In this document: positions 35,595-47,276 of the stretch, piece by piece | Position numbering within the stretch: position 1 is the first letter of the stretch | Layout of the letters: every line of letters begins with the position of its first letter | Source of the DNA: Lactarius indigo | Taxonomy: Eukaryota; Basidiomycota; Agaricomycetes; Russulales; Russulaceae | Direction: 5' to 3' | Length of the DNA: 64,000 nt | NCBI GenBank assembly: GCA_025766275.1 | Contig: JAFKAC010000030.1 | Location: 650,220-714,219, forward strand | Made by a program: the position numbers and the translations under genes | The notes under the pieces: generated by a model | Told to the model about the DNA's origin: nothing | Database searches by the model: none | Seen by the model: the letters and a program-made list of their open reading frames with translations, nothing else

Positions 35595-38414
35595 ATGTCC
35601 ACTCCCACTACCATCAACGAAGAATACGATATCGTCTTCGCAGGCGGTGAGCCGTCCTCGCCCCCCTACTCTTCTCGCTTGCCTTCCTTCGGAATCCTTC
35701 CGTTTCTAACCGCATGAATGCCCTATTTGACAGGCGGAACAGCGGCGTGCGTCATTGCAAGTCGTCTCGCGTCCGCTGATGCGAACCTGCGCATCCTCTT
35801 ACTCGAGGCCGGTCCCGCGACGTACAACGACCCCGCACACACGGAGCCCGTGAAGTTCTTGAACCACCTTGCGCCCGGCTCACGCACATCTCGCGCGCAT
35901 GTTAGTCAGCAGAGCGCGGCACTTGGTGGGCGCACTACGATTGTCCCGTGCGGACAATGTCTCGGCGGCGGAGGCAGCATCAACTGTGCGTCTCATATAT
36001 TTTCTCCCTTGTACACAAAATCCAGTTGTCTGATTGACCTCGACCCATGCGGGCCCAAATGAACTATTTGATCTCTGGCAGTTATGATGTACACTCGCCC
36101 GTCTGCCTCTGACTATGACGATTGGGAGACGGTGTATCGGAACCCCGGGTGGGGTTCGAAGGACCTTATCCCTCTCTTGAGAAAGGTGCGGAATATGGGA
36201 GAGGGTTACTGCTCCACTGAGTCTGAATTTGAAAAAAATTGCAGATTGAGACATACCAGGTTCCTGGTGGGGGGTCAACTCATGGCACAGACGGACCGCT
36301 CGGGGTCTCACCAGGAGGGTTTTTCTCGGACCTCTCTAGGCAGTTCCTTCAAGTTACACGCACACTCGATCCGGACCGTGCGCAGAAGCCGGATGATACG
36401 GATACCAACGATTTGAAAACGATCAACGTGTACACGGTGGGTGTCTTGTGCTCGTGCTGCTCGATCAATAGCTAAGTAGCGTCCTGGCGGTAGAGTTGGC
36501 CCAAGTACGTACATGGAACTCTAGTGTGCACCTCTGAGAGTATTGACGTTTGTACTCCTGATGAGCAGATGGATAAACGCAGAGACAGGCACCCGCTCGG
36601 ATGTGCCGCACAACATGATCTACCCGCTCAAGGACACCCGGCCGAACCTGCACTTCTTGACAGGAGTACATGTGAAGCACGTTACCTTCGATGAGTGCGT
36701 TTCGACCTTATCACATTTTTCTCACCCCTGGAAAGATTGTAACGTATGCAGTGAGAATCGCGCGACAGGCGTCGCATATGCTCTCAACCCGCTGTTGCAT
36801 CCGGATGGTCCAAGGAATACGCGTACTGTACGAGGAACGAAGTTGGTCCTCGTTTCAGCGGGGTCGTTCGGTTCTCCTGGTATTCTGGAGCGTTCTGGGA
36901 TTGGCGCCAAGGACGTGCTCGAGCGGGTCGGGGTGAAGCAGCGCGTCGACTTGCCTGGGGTCGGCGAGAATTATCAAGGTGCTATGATCATTTTTGACGT
37001 TTCGTCTTTTTTCTCACGTTTGCGTGTGTATATGCAGATCACAATGTACTTTTTATTAAGTACTTTGCTGCAGATGAATCGCAATCGTTGGCTGCGATAT
37101 TCCGCAACGAGGAAGGAGCAATTGATGGTTCGTCGGTCCGCCCTCTTTCAGAGGCGTTCTTGCACGCGCTTTATGATTGACCATGATAATGTAGCTACGG
37201 CTGCGGAATTCGGGAAGACCAGGAAGGAGGTCTCGGCCCACAAGTACGCCAACACTTGGCGATGATTCCCTTCTGACTTGATGTCCATCTGACTAGCTCG
37301 ATCGATGCGGGGATCAAGTGGCGCCCAAAGCCGTCCGAGGTGGCCGAGCTCGGCCCTGAGTTTCAGGAGTATTGGGACTCCTACTTTGCCAATGCGCAAG
37401 ACAAGCCTGTTCTGTGGATGGGCATGCTCGCGACGTGCGTTCTTCAATAACTCGATTATCAAAATCCTTGTGAACATCCTCTTTCTCACCATCCTCCAGT
37501 TTGATCGGGGATCCTACCGTAGTCCCTCCGCGCAAATACTTCACCTTGGGTATATTCACCGTGAGCCACCTATCCCCACTCTCCCCTGTAGTCGCGCGCG
37601 CAACAAGACTGATGCCGACACGTCCAGGAATACCCCCTCGCTCGTGGACACGTGCACGTCACGCACGCCGATGATGCCTCTGCACCCATAGACTTTGTTC
37701 CGGGATACTTCGAGTCGTCCGTCTCTTTTCCTCGCTGCTCTCCCATCCAACAATCTTACAAACAATTCTGTTTACCAGGAAGGCGGACGTGCGGCCTCTG
37801 ACATGGGGGTACAAGTTCATGCGCGAGGTCGCGCGTCGCCTGCCGCACTTCCGCGGTGAGCCGCCTGCGCTACACCCCAAGTTCGCGCCTGGTGGGCCCG
37901 CTTCCGTCGTCGCGCACGCCGAGGGACCCATTCCATTCGATGCACCGCGCATCGTTTATTCGGAGGACGATGAGCGTGCGCTCGAGGAGTTCGCGCGCGC
38001 TGAGGGTGTGTAACCCCCTCCCTTCTGTCCCCCTAAATTTTAAGTTCCTCACTCACTCGTCTTTCGTTTGTTTATTTTTTTTGTGCCGGGGGATAGTGTC
38101 CACGACCTGGCATGCGGTAAGCTCCCCCCTTCTCTCCAAAGCGCAGAGAGACCGTCATTGACGACATGGAACTGACGTACACCTTTGCGTTTGCGATTAT
38201 TAATTAGCTGGGCACGTGTGCAATGAAGCCGCGCGAGCAGGGCGGCGTTGTCGATGCAAAGCTGAACGTGTACGGCGTGCGCGGACTCAAAGTCGCCGAC
38301 CTGTCCGTTCCACCGGGAAATGTCAGCGCGAACACGTACGGGACCGCGCTAGTCATCGGGGAAAAGGCAGCCGTGATTATCGCTGAGGAGCTCGGCATCA
38401 AAGGTGTCGTCTAG
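35595..38414 (+). CDS. AOX-type alcohol oxidase 3
   Basis: Exons: 35595-35646, 35734-35985, 36082-36185, 36245-36436, 36494-36504, 36569-36694, 36752-36978, 37038-37127, 37195-37243, 37297-37434, 37500-37560, 37628-37716, 37779-38005, 38097-38116, 38208-38414 (614 aa). It differs from the other five in the active-site exon, WHALGT rather than WHSLGT, and in the micro-exon, which encodes SWPK instead of RWPK. The micro-exon acceptor is tag here. PCGQCLGGGGSIN, NFMMYTR and NTYGTAL are present. The upstream flank is not shared with AOX1/2, so this copy is an older branch by context. Confidence 0.9.
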
Positions 38415-39554
38415 CCGGCCGCAGCCGCGAGGTACTGGGATCAGTTGACGAGAAATACACTACGTGATAGTTTCGGAGGGCCGATTATGGTATGCCTAAG
38501 TCAAAGGACTGATTCCGGGACACCTAAGCAGTTGATACAGAAAACGCAGACCAAAACCGATGGTACTCTTGTAGCTTTTGTAAACCCCCAGAACGCCACT
38601 AATCACGCTTCAAGACTGTAAGGTGCCTGAGCGACCTTGATCTACCCTCCGAGCACAGGTTAGATTTCGGTGACCCGACTCAAGAACGAGCGATTCCATC
38701 AAGATGGAGTCCAGGTGGCATATCTAGGTGGGGAGAGTATGTGAAAGAGACAGGAACCAGTCAGACAGCTGAGTACGAAATATAACGATCACCTGGAAGG
38801 TGCCACGGATACTGTACACCGATTCTACTGGGAACCTGTCTTGAGCACGACGCACTCTCGGGCTGTCCCGTTGTAAGCCTGTGATGAAACGCAGATGCAG
38901 GACCCTCTATTCTATTACTCAGAGCATCCGGGTATACGACCCTGGTGGCTGGTGTCCCTCGTTCAAGTTTCCCGCGGCCCCCGCATTCCCCGCGTTCCCC
39001 CTCTGCCATATTCCCACGCTCTCCCCCCCACCCCGCCCCAAACAGCGCCGGGTTGTGTTTCAGCGCAGCAGGTTAAAGGGGGTTGGCTGGGACACCAAAC
39101 GTAGCTTAAACGAATGGGGCACCAGGCGGTTTTTTTTTTTTTTTGAATTCATTGTGCGCCTGAGAACAATTGGCCCTATGTAGCTACCCTTCGAATGTAA
39201 TGGCACCAGGCGTATACTACGCACTTTTAAGTACATCTTAAGGAAGCTAACTGCACGGAAAATACACCCGCACTCCGTTAGAAACGATCGTCAAATTCTC
39301 AAACATCCTAACCATAGATCGAGGAAGATCGGGGGATTGTCCCCGATCATGGCCCTAAAGGATAGTTGCGAGACCCCTCTTACTCATGCCTGACGCCAGG
39401 GGCAACTCGCGCATGGACGCATACTATCATTTCAACAGGGCGCAACCGGAAATGAGGCCAAGTAGCTCCATCAACGGGACGTAATCATCTAATTACATAC
39501 CGTTCATCTCGTATGCATCAAAATCTGGCGCTCCACGGGCGCGGGTGAGTGAAT
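38415..39554. other. AOX3-AOX4 intergenic region, no gene
   Basis: Contains a pyrimidine-rich stretch (38970-39045) and a T run (39131-39143). No coding signals. Confidence 0.5.
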
Positions 39555-39563
39555 CATATTTAA
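39555..39563 (+). promoter_or_regulatory. TATA-like box of AOX4
   Basis: catatttaa, 39 bp before the ATG. The ttcgcttcacac word seen before other copies is not clear here, though tggcgctcc occurs at 39526. Confidence 0.45.
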
Positions 39564-39593
39564 CTGCACCGAGAAGATCGACGGAGGTCATCA

Positions 39594-42344
39594 ATGTCTA
39601 CTCCCACTGTGATCAACGAGGAATACGATATCGTCATCGCAGGCGGTGAGATGTCTTCATTCCCACACGCCTTTTTCTTCTTTCCACTAACACCGTGGGT
39701 GTCTGATTGCGAACAGGCGGCACGGCGGCGTGCGTCATTGCCGGCCGACTCGCTGCTGCTGATGCGAACCTACGCGTCCTCTTACTCGAAGCCGGTCCAG
39801 CCACGTACAACGACCCCGCACATACGCAGCCCCTGAGCTTCTTGAGCCACCTCGCACCTGGCTCGCGCACCATACGCGCGCACGTTTCCCAACCGAGTGC
39901 GGCAGTTGGCGGCCGCACCATAATCGTGCCGAGTGGGCAGTGTCTCGGCGGTGGGGGCAGCGTCAACTGTGCGTCTCTTGTCTCTTCTCCCTGATGCACC
40001 AAGCTTCGGCAGTCTGATCAATCTCGACCCACACCTGGGGTCTGGTATTTTCTCTGATAGTCATGATGTACACGCGCCCATCGGCCTCTGACTATGACGA
40101 CTGGGAAACGGTGTACCAGAATCCCGGGTGGGGCTCTAAGGACCTCGTCCCGCTCCTGAAAAAGGTGCGTAAGGTGGGGGGTTAGTGACCCTACCGGGTC
40201 TGAATTTGGAGAACCGTAGATAGAGACGTACCAGGTCCCTGGTGGGGGACCTACTCACGGAATAGACGGCCCGCTTGGGGTCTCGCCAGGTGGGTTTTTC
40301 TCGGACCTTGCCGGGCAGTTCCTTCGAGTTGCGCGGAAACTCGATCCGGACCGTGCTCAGAAGCCGGACGACGCGGACACGAATGATTTGGAAACGATCA
40401 ATGTGTACACTGTATGTATCTCGCGCTCGATTGTATAACTTTATCGGCGGCTGAGTAACGCACTGGCTGCAGAGGTGGCCCAAGTGCGTACACGCTCCCC
40501 GGCGGGCGCCGTTCCGGCACTGACCTTTGTATTTGTAGATGGATTAACGCCAAGACTGGCGCTCGCTCAGATGTGCCACACAATGTAATCTACCCACTCA
40601 AGGACACCCGACCAAACCTGCACTTCTTGACGGGAGTACATGTGAAGCACGTCACCTTCGACGAGTGCGTTTTGACTTTGATGTATTTCTCTCACCTCCC
40701 TGAAAAGGCTGTATAACGTAGTGAGAATCGTGCGACAGGCGTCGCATATGCCCTCAACCCGTTGTTTCACCCGGATGGCCCGAGGGATACGCATACTGTG
40801 CGAGGGACGAAGCTGGTCATTGTCTCATCGGGTTCATTTGGCTCTCCTGGCATTCTGGAGCGTTCGGGAATCGGGGCCAAGGACGTGCTCGAACGTGTCG
40901 GGGTGAAGCAGCGCGTTAACTTGCCTGGGGTTGGCGAGAATTACCAAGGTTCTTCCGTGCAGTGGCTAGCATCTTGAACGTTTATTTCTGACGTTTGGGT
41001 ACGCATTTGCAGACCACAATATTCTATTCTTTGAGTACTTTGCTGCAGATGGAGCACAAACGATGGACGCGATATTCCGCAACGAAGAAGGAGCACTTGA
41101 TGGTGTGTCTATATTTTCTCCCTTATTTAGAAGCGTACCTGCCCGTGATTTATGGTTAACATACCGCAGCGGTGGCTGCCGAGTTTGGAAAAACTAGGAA
41201 GGAGATCTCGACGCACAAGTGCGTCATCACTTGGTTTTTGACTTCCTTCTGACTTGATATCTATATCACTAGCTCGATCGACGCAGGGATAAAGTGGCGC
41301 CCGAAACCATCCGAGGTGGCCGAGCTCGGCCCTGAGTTTCAGGAATATTGGGACTCATACTTTGCCAATGCGCCAGACAAGCCTGTCTTGTGGGTTGGAA
41401 TAGGCTCGGCGTTCGTGCTCTGACTGGCTCGATTAGTCAAGACACTCATTACCATCGTCCAGGTTTATCGGAGATCCCACCTTAGTCCCTCGACGGAAAT
41501 ACTTCACCTTGGCTACATTCACTGTAAGCTCACCCCTAGTCGTAGCTACACGCCACATTCTCTGATACCCACATGCAAAGGAACACCCCGCCGCACGCGG
41601 ACATGTACACATCACACATGCAGACGACGTCTCTGTGCCTGCAGACTTTGTCCCCGGTTACCTCGAGTCGTCCGTTACCTTCTCTCTTCGCACCCCCATC
41701 CAGTATTCCCATGCGTTATCTTTAATTTGACAGGAAGGCAGACGTACAGCCCCTGACGTGGGGGTACAAGTTCACGCGCGAGATCGCGCGTCGCATGCCA
41801 CATTTCCGTGGTGAACCGGCCGTGCTGCACCCCGCGTTCGCTCCGGGTGGTGCCGCAGCTGTCATCGCGGATGCAGAGGGACCCATCTCGTTCGATGCGC
41901 CGCGCATCGTGTATTCGGAGGAGGATGAACGTGTCCTCGAATCGTTCGCGCGCGCGAATGGTGCGTAGTTTTTTTCGCTCCCCAGTCTCCGTTGTTCACT
42001 TGTTTTTCTTGTGGTGGTGGATAGTGGCCACGGCCTGGCACTCGGTGAGCTCCTCCCTCTTCTACAGAGCGCAGAACGTCCGTCGTTGATAGAACGCAAA
42101 TTTCCCGTGCCCTACTTTGCTCGTATTTGCGCATTAGCTCGGCACGTGCGCGATGAAGCCGCGCGAGCAGGGCGGCGTCGTCGACGCGAGGCTGAACGTG
42201 TACGGTGTGCGCGGGCTCAAAGTTGCCGACCTGTCTATCCCGCCGGCCAATGTTAGCGCAAACACGTACGGGACCGCGCTGGTCATCGGGGAAAGGGCGG
42301 CCGTGATCATCGCGGAGGAGCTCGGGATCAAAGGCGTCGTCTAA
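39594..42344 (+). CDS. AOX-type alcohol oxidase 4
   Basis: Exons: 39594-39645, 39717-39968, 40061-40164, 40220-40411, 40473-40483, 40539-40664, 40722-40948, 41013-41102, 41170-41218, 41273-41410, 41463-41523, 41581-41669, 41734-41960, 42025-42044, 42138-42344 (614 aa; stop TAA). The acceptor of exon 12 is aag rather than cag. SALGG of the other copies is SAAVGG, and the HITHADDVSVP segment has V for A. The last exon and about 340 bp behind it are nearly the same as in AOX5, while the first exons group with AOX1-3 (MSTPTV, where AOX5/6 have MSSPTV). Catalytic residues intact. Confidence 0.9.
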
Positions 42345-43094
42345 CGGGCCGCGGTCGCAAAGAATGCGGATAAAGTTGGCCCGAAATGTGCTCTCACTGT
42401 GTATGAACGAGTTCTGACTGGTGTTCCTATGTAGTCGATGGATAACATTGGCTTGTATATCTCTAGAATACCAGTAATCGTGCTTCAGAACTTGCGTGGT
42501 TGTTGCCATTTCCCTGACTTTCTCTCAGAGAACACCCCCAACTCCACAGGTTTACTCAGGGTTGGCGCTTTTTAGAGTTGTGATAAGGAAGGACAAACGC
42601 ATTCAAAGAGTACGCAGCATCGATGGCTTTGATGCAAATGGTGACTTACTAGATCGCATAGTACGGCGTACAATCAAACATTATGCGGAGGCTACCAGCA
42701 GCCCAGCAGTGAGAGACGGTTACCTACCTGTTCTAGTTCCTCTCTCAAACCCACAGCGTCCGCTGCCAGTGACATCCTCTAGTACATCGAAACCCGATAT
42801 CCGTCGCATTTCATCTTGCATTTCATATCATATCGTATTGTATCGCCTCCGGCCCGGGAAACCCATACAATACGTTAGAAAGTACGTTATCATAAGATGC
42901 CACTTCAGATTGTTCGCGTCGGTGTCAATGCAGCGAGTGACGCGTCTTGGAACAGGCACCGAAAAAGGTGACATTATGCCAGCACATGACCGCCGCCGCA
43001 GGCGCTGTTGTCCAGTTACCTATACCGGCATGATCTGTTCGCTTCACACGAATCACACCCATGATACGTAGGTGGCGCTCCATAACGGTGTAAA
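42345..43094. repeat. AOX4-AOX5 intergenic region, duplicated at 45960-47235
   Basis: The left part (42345-42690) matches 45960-46295 and the right part (42690-43080) matches 46827-47220. The copy at 46-47 kb carries about 526 extra bases between them. No gene. Confidence 0.65.
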
Positions 43095-43104
43095 CAGTAT
43101 TTAA
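43038..43104 (+). promoter_or_regulatory. Conserved upstream block and TATA-like box of AOX5
   Basis: ttcgcttcacacg (43038-43050), ggtggcgctcc (43071-43081) and agtatttaa (43096-43104), 40 bp before the ATG. Confidence 0.5.
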
Positions 43105-43135
43105 TTACACTAGTGACGTCTATGGGGGCTATCAA

Positions 43136-45959
43136 ATGTCTAGTCCCACCGTAATCAACGAGGAATACGATATCGTAATCGCAGGCGGTGAGACATCCAT
43201 AGCCTCCGACTCTTCCAACCCGCATTCCTTCGACTGACACCGTGGATGTCTGATTGCGAACAGGCGGCACGGCAGCGTGCGTTATTGCCAGTCGTCTCGC
43301 TGTTGCCGACGCAAGCCTGCGGGTCCTTTTGCTCGAGGCCGGCCCCACCACGTATAATGACCCTACGCACACACAACCTCTGAGGTGCTTGAGCCACCTC
43401 GCACCCGGCTCGCGTACCGTGCGTACACACGTTTCTCAGCCTAGCGCGGCACTTGGCGGCCGCACCACCATCGTACCGTGTGGACAATGTCTCGGCGGCG
43501 GAGGCAGCATCAACTGTGCGTCTCGTGACTCTTCTCATTCGTGCACAGACTTCTGGCGTCTGATTTATTTTGGCCCACGCGCCCTGTCCAACTGTTTTAA
43601 TCTCTAACAGTCATGGTGTATGCGCGCCCGTCTGCCTCCGACTATAATGATTGGGAGGCGGTGTACAAGAATCCCGGATGGGGCTCGAAGGACCTCATCC
43701 CGCTCCTGAGAAAGGTGCGTAAGGGGGTTAAATGTTCTGCTAGGCCAGGACTTGAGGGGTTATAGATCGAGACATACCAGGTTCCTGGCGGGGGGTCGAG
43801 TCACGGCACAGAAGGACCGCTCGCGGTCTCGCGAGGTGGGTTTTTCACGGACCTCGCTGAGCAGTTCCTTCAAGTTGCGCGCACACTCGATCCGGATCGT
43901 GCGCAAAGGCCGGATGACACGGACCTGAATGATTTGGAAACGATCAACGTGTATGCGGTGAGGGTCCTGTAATCGACCGTGCAGCTTGTTCGATGGCTGA
44001 GTACTACACTGGCGGCAGAGGTGGCCCAAGTGCGTACATGATACCCATCAGCAGCGTGCGCCTCCGCATTTCTAACTTTCTTTTTTGGCGGGTAACAGAT
44101 GGATTAACCCCGAGACGGGCACTCGTTCAGATGTGCCGCACAACATGATCTACCCACTCAAGGACACCCGGCCGAACTTGCACTTCTTGACGGGGGTACA
44201 CGTGAAGCACGTCACCTTCGACGAGTGCGTATATTTTTTTTTTTTTGACATGTTCTGTCTTGCCCCTCTGGAATGGCTATATAATGTGTGCAGCGAGAAT
44301 CGCGCGACAGGCGTCGCGTATGCTCTCAACCCGCTGTTGCATCCGGATGGTTTTATGGACACGCGTATTGTGCGAGGGACAAAGTTAGTCCTCGTTTCTG
44401 CTGGGACATTTGGTTCTCCTGGTATTCTGGAGCGTTCTGGCATCGGTGCAAAGGACGTACTCGACCGTGTCGGGGTGAGGCAGCGCGTCAACTTGCCTGG
44501 GGTTGGCGAGAATTATCAAGGTATTTCTTTGTATCAGCCATTTCGAACGTACGTTTTCTGACGTTTGAACGTACACGTGCAGACCACAATGTCATCGGAT
44601 TCAAGTACTTTGCTGCAGATGAGGCACAATCGTTGGATTCCCTATTCTGCAACGACGAAGGAGCAACCGATGGTGCGGCTCGGGCTGGTGTTCCTCCCAC
44701 CTTCCTCCCACTTTGATCTTCGCGTGCTTTTCGACTGACTGAGCCACTGCAGCTGCGGCTGCCGAATTTGGAAAGACTAAAAAGGAGATCTCAATGCAAA
44801 AGTGCGCCAACACTTGGCTTCTCACCCCTTGGGACTCAATTATCATCCGGCTAGCCCACTCGACGCAGGGATCAAATGGCGCCCGAAGCCGTCTGAGGTG
44901 GCGGAACTTGGCCCTGAGTTTCAGGAGTATTGGGACTCCTACTTCGCCGATGCCCCAGACAAACCCGTCCTGAGGATTGGCATGTACTCGGCGTTCGTGC
45001 TCCGACAACTACGACTGGGTCGTCAAGACGCTCATCATCACCGTTGTCTAGGTTTTTCGTGAATCCCACTGCGGTACCCCCCGGCAGATACTTCACCTTG
45101 GCTATCTACACCGTGGGCCCACATAACCCTATGTAGACACACGTGCAACACTTCTGATATCTGTATGAGCAGGAATACCCCCTAGCGCGCGGACATGTGC
45201 ACATCACGCATGCTGACGACGTTTCTGCGCCCCTAGACTTTGTCCTGGGGTACTTCGAGTCGTTCGACCCTTTTCTTTACCGCTTTCTTCCATTCCGGCA
45301 TTCACACTATATTGTTTTGGCTTACCAGGATGGCGGACGTGCAGCCCCTGACGTGGGGGTACAAATTCGCCCGCGAGATCGCGCGCCGCATGCAGCACTT
45401 CTGTGGCGAGCCGCCCGAGATGCACCCCGCGTTCGCTCCGGGCGGTTCCGCGTCCGTCGTTGCGCGCACCGAGGGTCCTGTCCCATTCGATGCGCCACGC
45501 ATCGTATACTCGGAGGAGGACGAGCGTGCGCTAGAGGCGTTCACTCGTGCAAACGGTGCGCGGACTCTTCTATTCTCTGCTTCCTTCGCCTCCACATTAC
45601 TCGTTTACCCGCATTGATTTTATTTTTATTTTTCTGGGGGGAAGTTGGTACATGCTGGCACTCGGTGAGCCTCCCCCCTCTCCTATAAATTGCGGGGCGT
45701 CGTCGATGACGTGTATTCGATACGTATCTTTGCGTTTCCATGTGCGCACCAGCTCGGAACCTGTGCGATGAAGCCGCGAGAGCAGGGAGGCGTCGTCGAT
45801 GCGAGGTTGAACGTGTACGGTGTGCGCGGGCTCAAAGTTGCCGACCTGTCTATCCCACCGGCCAATGTTAGCGCAAACACGTACGGGACTGCGCTGGTCA
45901 TCGGGGAAAGGGCAGCCGTGATCATCGCGGAGGAGCTCGGGATCAAAGGCGTCGTCTAA
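43136..45959 (+). CDS. AOX-type alcohol oxidase 5
   Basis: Exons: 43136-43187, 43264-43515, 43611-43714, 43766-43957, 44019-44029, 44099-44224, 44294-44520, 44583-44672, 44753-44801, 44855-44992, 45052-45112, 45173-45261, 45329-45555, 45645-45664, 45753-45959 (614 aa). This copy is the most changed in the hallmark region: NFMVYAR and SDYND replace NFMMYTR and SDYDD. It also has LFCNDEG for IFRNEEG, and PLDAGIK for SIDAGIK (shared with AOX6). The 20-nt exon reads VGTCWHS against VATTWHS or VATAWHS elsewhere, but the catalytic His is kept. The exon 14 acceptor is aag. Open throughout. Confidence 0.9.
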
Positions 45960-47235
45960 CGAGCAGTGGTCGCAAAGAATGCGGATCAAGTTGACCCGAA
46001 ATGTGCTCTCACTGTGTACGAACGAGTTCTGACTGGTATTCATATGTAGTCAATAGATAACATGAGCTCGTACATCTCTAGAATACCTGGAATCGTGCTT
46101 CATAGCTTGCGTGGTTGTTACCATTTCCCTGGCTTTTTCTCAGAGAACGCCGCCAACTCCACAGGTTGACTCAGGGTTGGTGCTTTCTAGAGTTGTGGTA
46201 AGGAAGACAAACGCACTCAAAAGAGTATGCAGCATTGATGGCTTCGATGCAAATGACGGCTTACTAAATCACATACGGCGTACAATCAATCATTGCGAGT
46301 CGCTGTTACGCTTCTCCGATGAGATTTTTATGCCGCGTTGGACGGAGCGCGGTGTGATCTGGGAGATGCGGCATGAAAGGATAGCGCTGCTGGTGGGACA
46401 ATGATATTAGATTTGTGCTAAGTAGATGACACGGGCGAAGCTGTGTATAGAGGGTATGTACGAGAGACCCGGCAGCGAGAAATGGATGATGCTTGAGAGA
46501 TTGGGCGAAAGCGCGAAGCGCTCCTCGATTGAAAATGAGAGTCTATGTGGCCGAGGCGAGGTCGCGACGGGTGGGTGGGAACCTCCCGGAGCGACTTGAT
46601 GAGCGTCGGTGGACACAGAGGACCTCATCATCGATCCAAATATTTAATGGGTGTGGTGGGCGGGTTAAAATGAAAGTAATCCCGGTTTTTCAGACTGGTT
46701 GAAAAGTAGGGCGGGCAGGTGGCGGCACGCAAGAGGAATGAGCACGTGCCGCTTCGCCCGCTCACTCAAAGACTGTGCTCTAAGGCACCGCTCGTTCCTC
46801 GCTTTGCTTTGGACCGGCTAACATTGTGCAGATGCTACCTGCAGCCCAGCAGTGAGATACGGTTACCTACCTGTTCTAGTTCCTCTCTCAAACCCACAGC
46901 ATCCGTTTCCAGTGACATCCTCTAGTACATCGAAGCCCGATATCTGTCGCATTTCATCTTGCATTTCATGTCGTTTCATACTGTATCGTCTCTGGCCTGG
47001 GAAACCCACACAGTAGCTTAGAACTTGGCTTAGAAAGTACGTTATCATAAGACGCCACTTCAGATTGTTCGCGTCGGTGTCAATGCAGCGACGCGTCTTG
47101 GAACAAGCACCGAAAAAGGTTGACATTATGCCTGCGCATGACTGCCGCCGCAGGCGCTGTTGTCCAGTTACCTATACCGACATCTGTTCGCTTCACAAGC
47201 ATGATACGTAGGTGGCGCTCCATAAGCATGTGAAC
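45960..47235. repeat. AOX5-AOX6 intergenic region
   Basis: Duplicate of 42345-43094 with about 526 bp extra (46296-46821). No convincing gene. Confidence 0.6.
46296..46821. other. 526-bp insertion or retained segment
   Basis: Present between AOX5 and AOX6 but absent from the otherwise matching AOX4-AOX5 spacer. It is flanked by the 5-bp word cattg on both sides (46291-46295 and 46822-46826). No terminal inverted repeats, TG...CA ends or coding sequence are seen. It may be a small non-autonomous element, or a piece deleted from the other copy. Confidence 0.45.
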
Positions 47236-47244
47236 AGTATATAA
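47187..47244 (+). promoter_or_regulatory. Conserved upstream block and TATA-like box of AOX6
   Basis: ttcgcttcaca (47187-47197), ggtggcgctcc (47211-47221) and agtatataa (47236-47244), 41 bp before the ATG. Confidence 0.5.
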
Positions 47245-47276
47245 TTACCACTAGTGACACCTATGGGTGCTATCAA

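Noticed and set aside
46296..46821. Solo LTR of a retrotransposon
   Set aside because: Ends are not TG...CA and no primer-binding or polypurine tract is seen.
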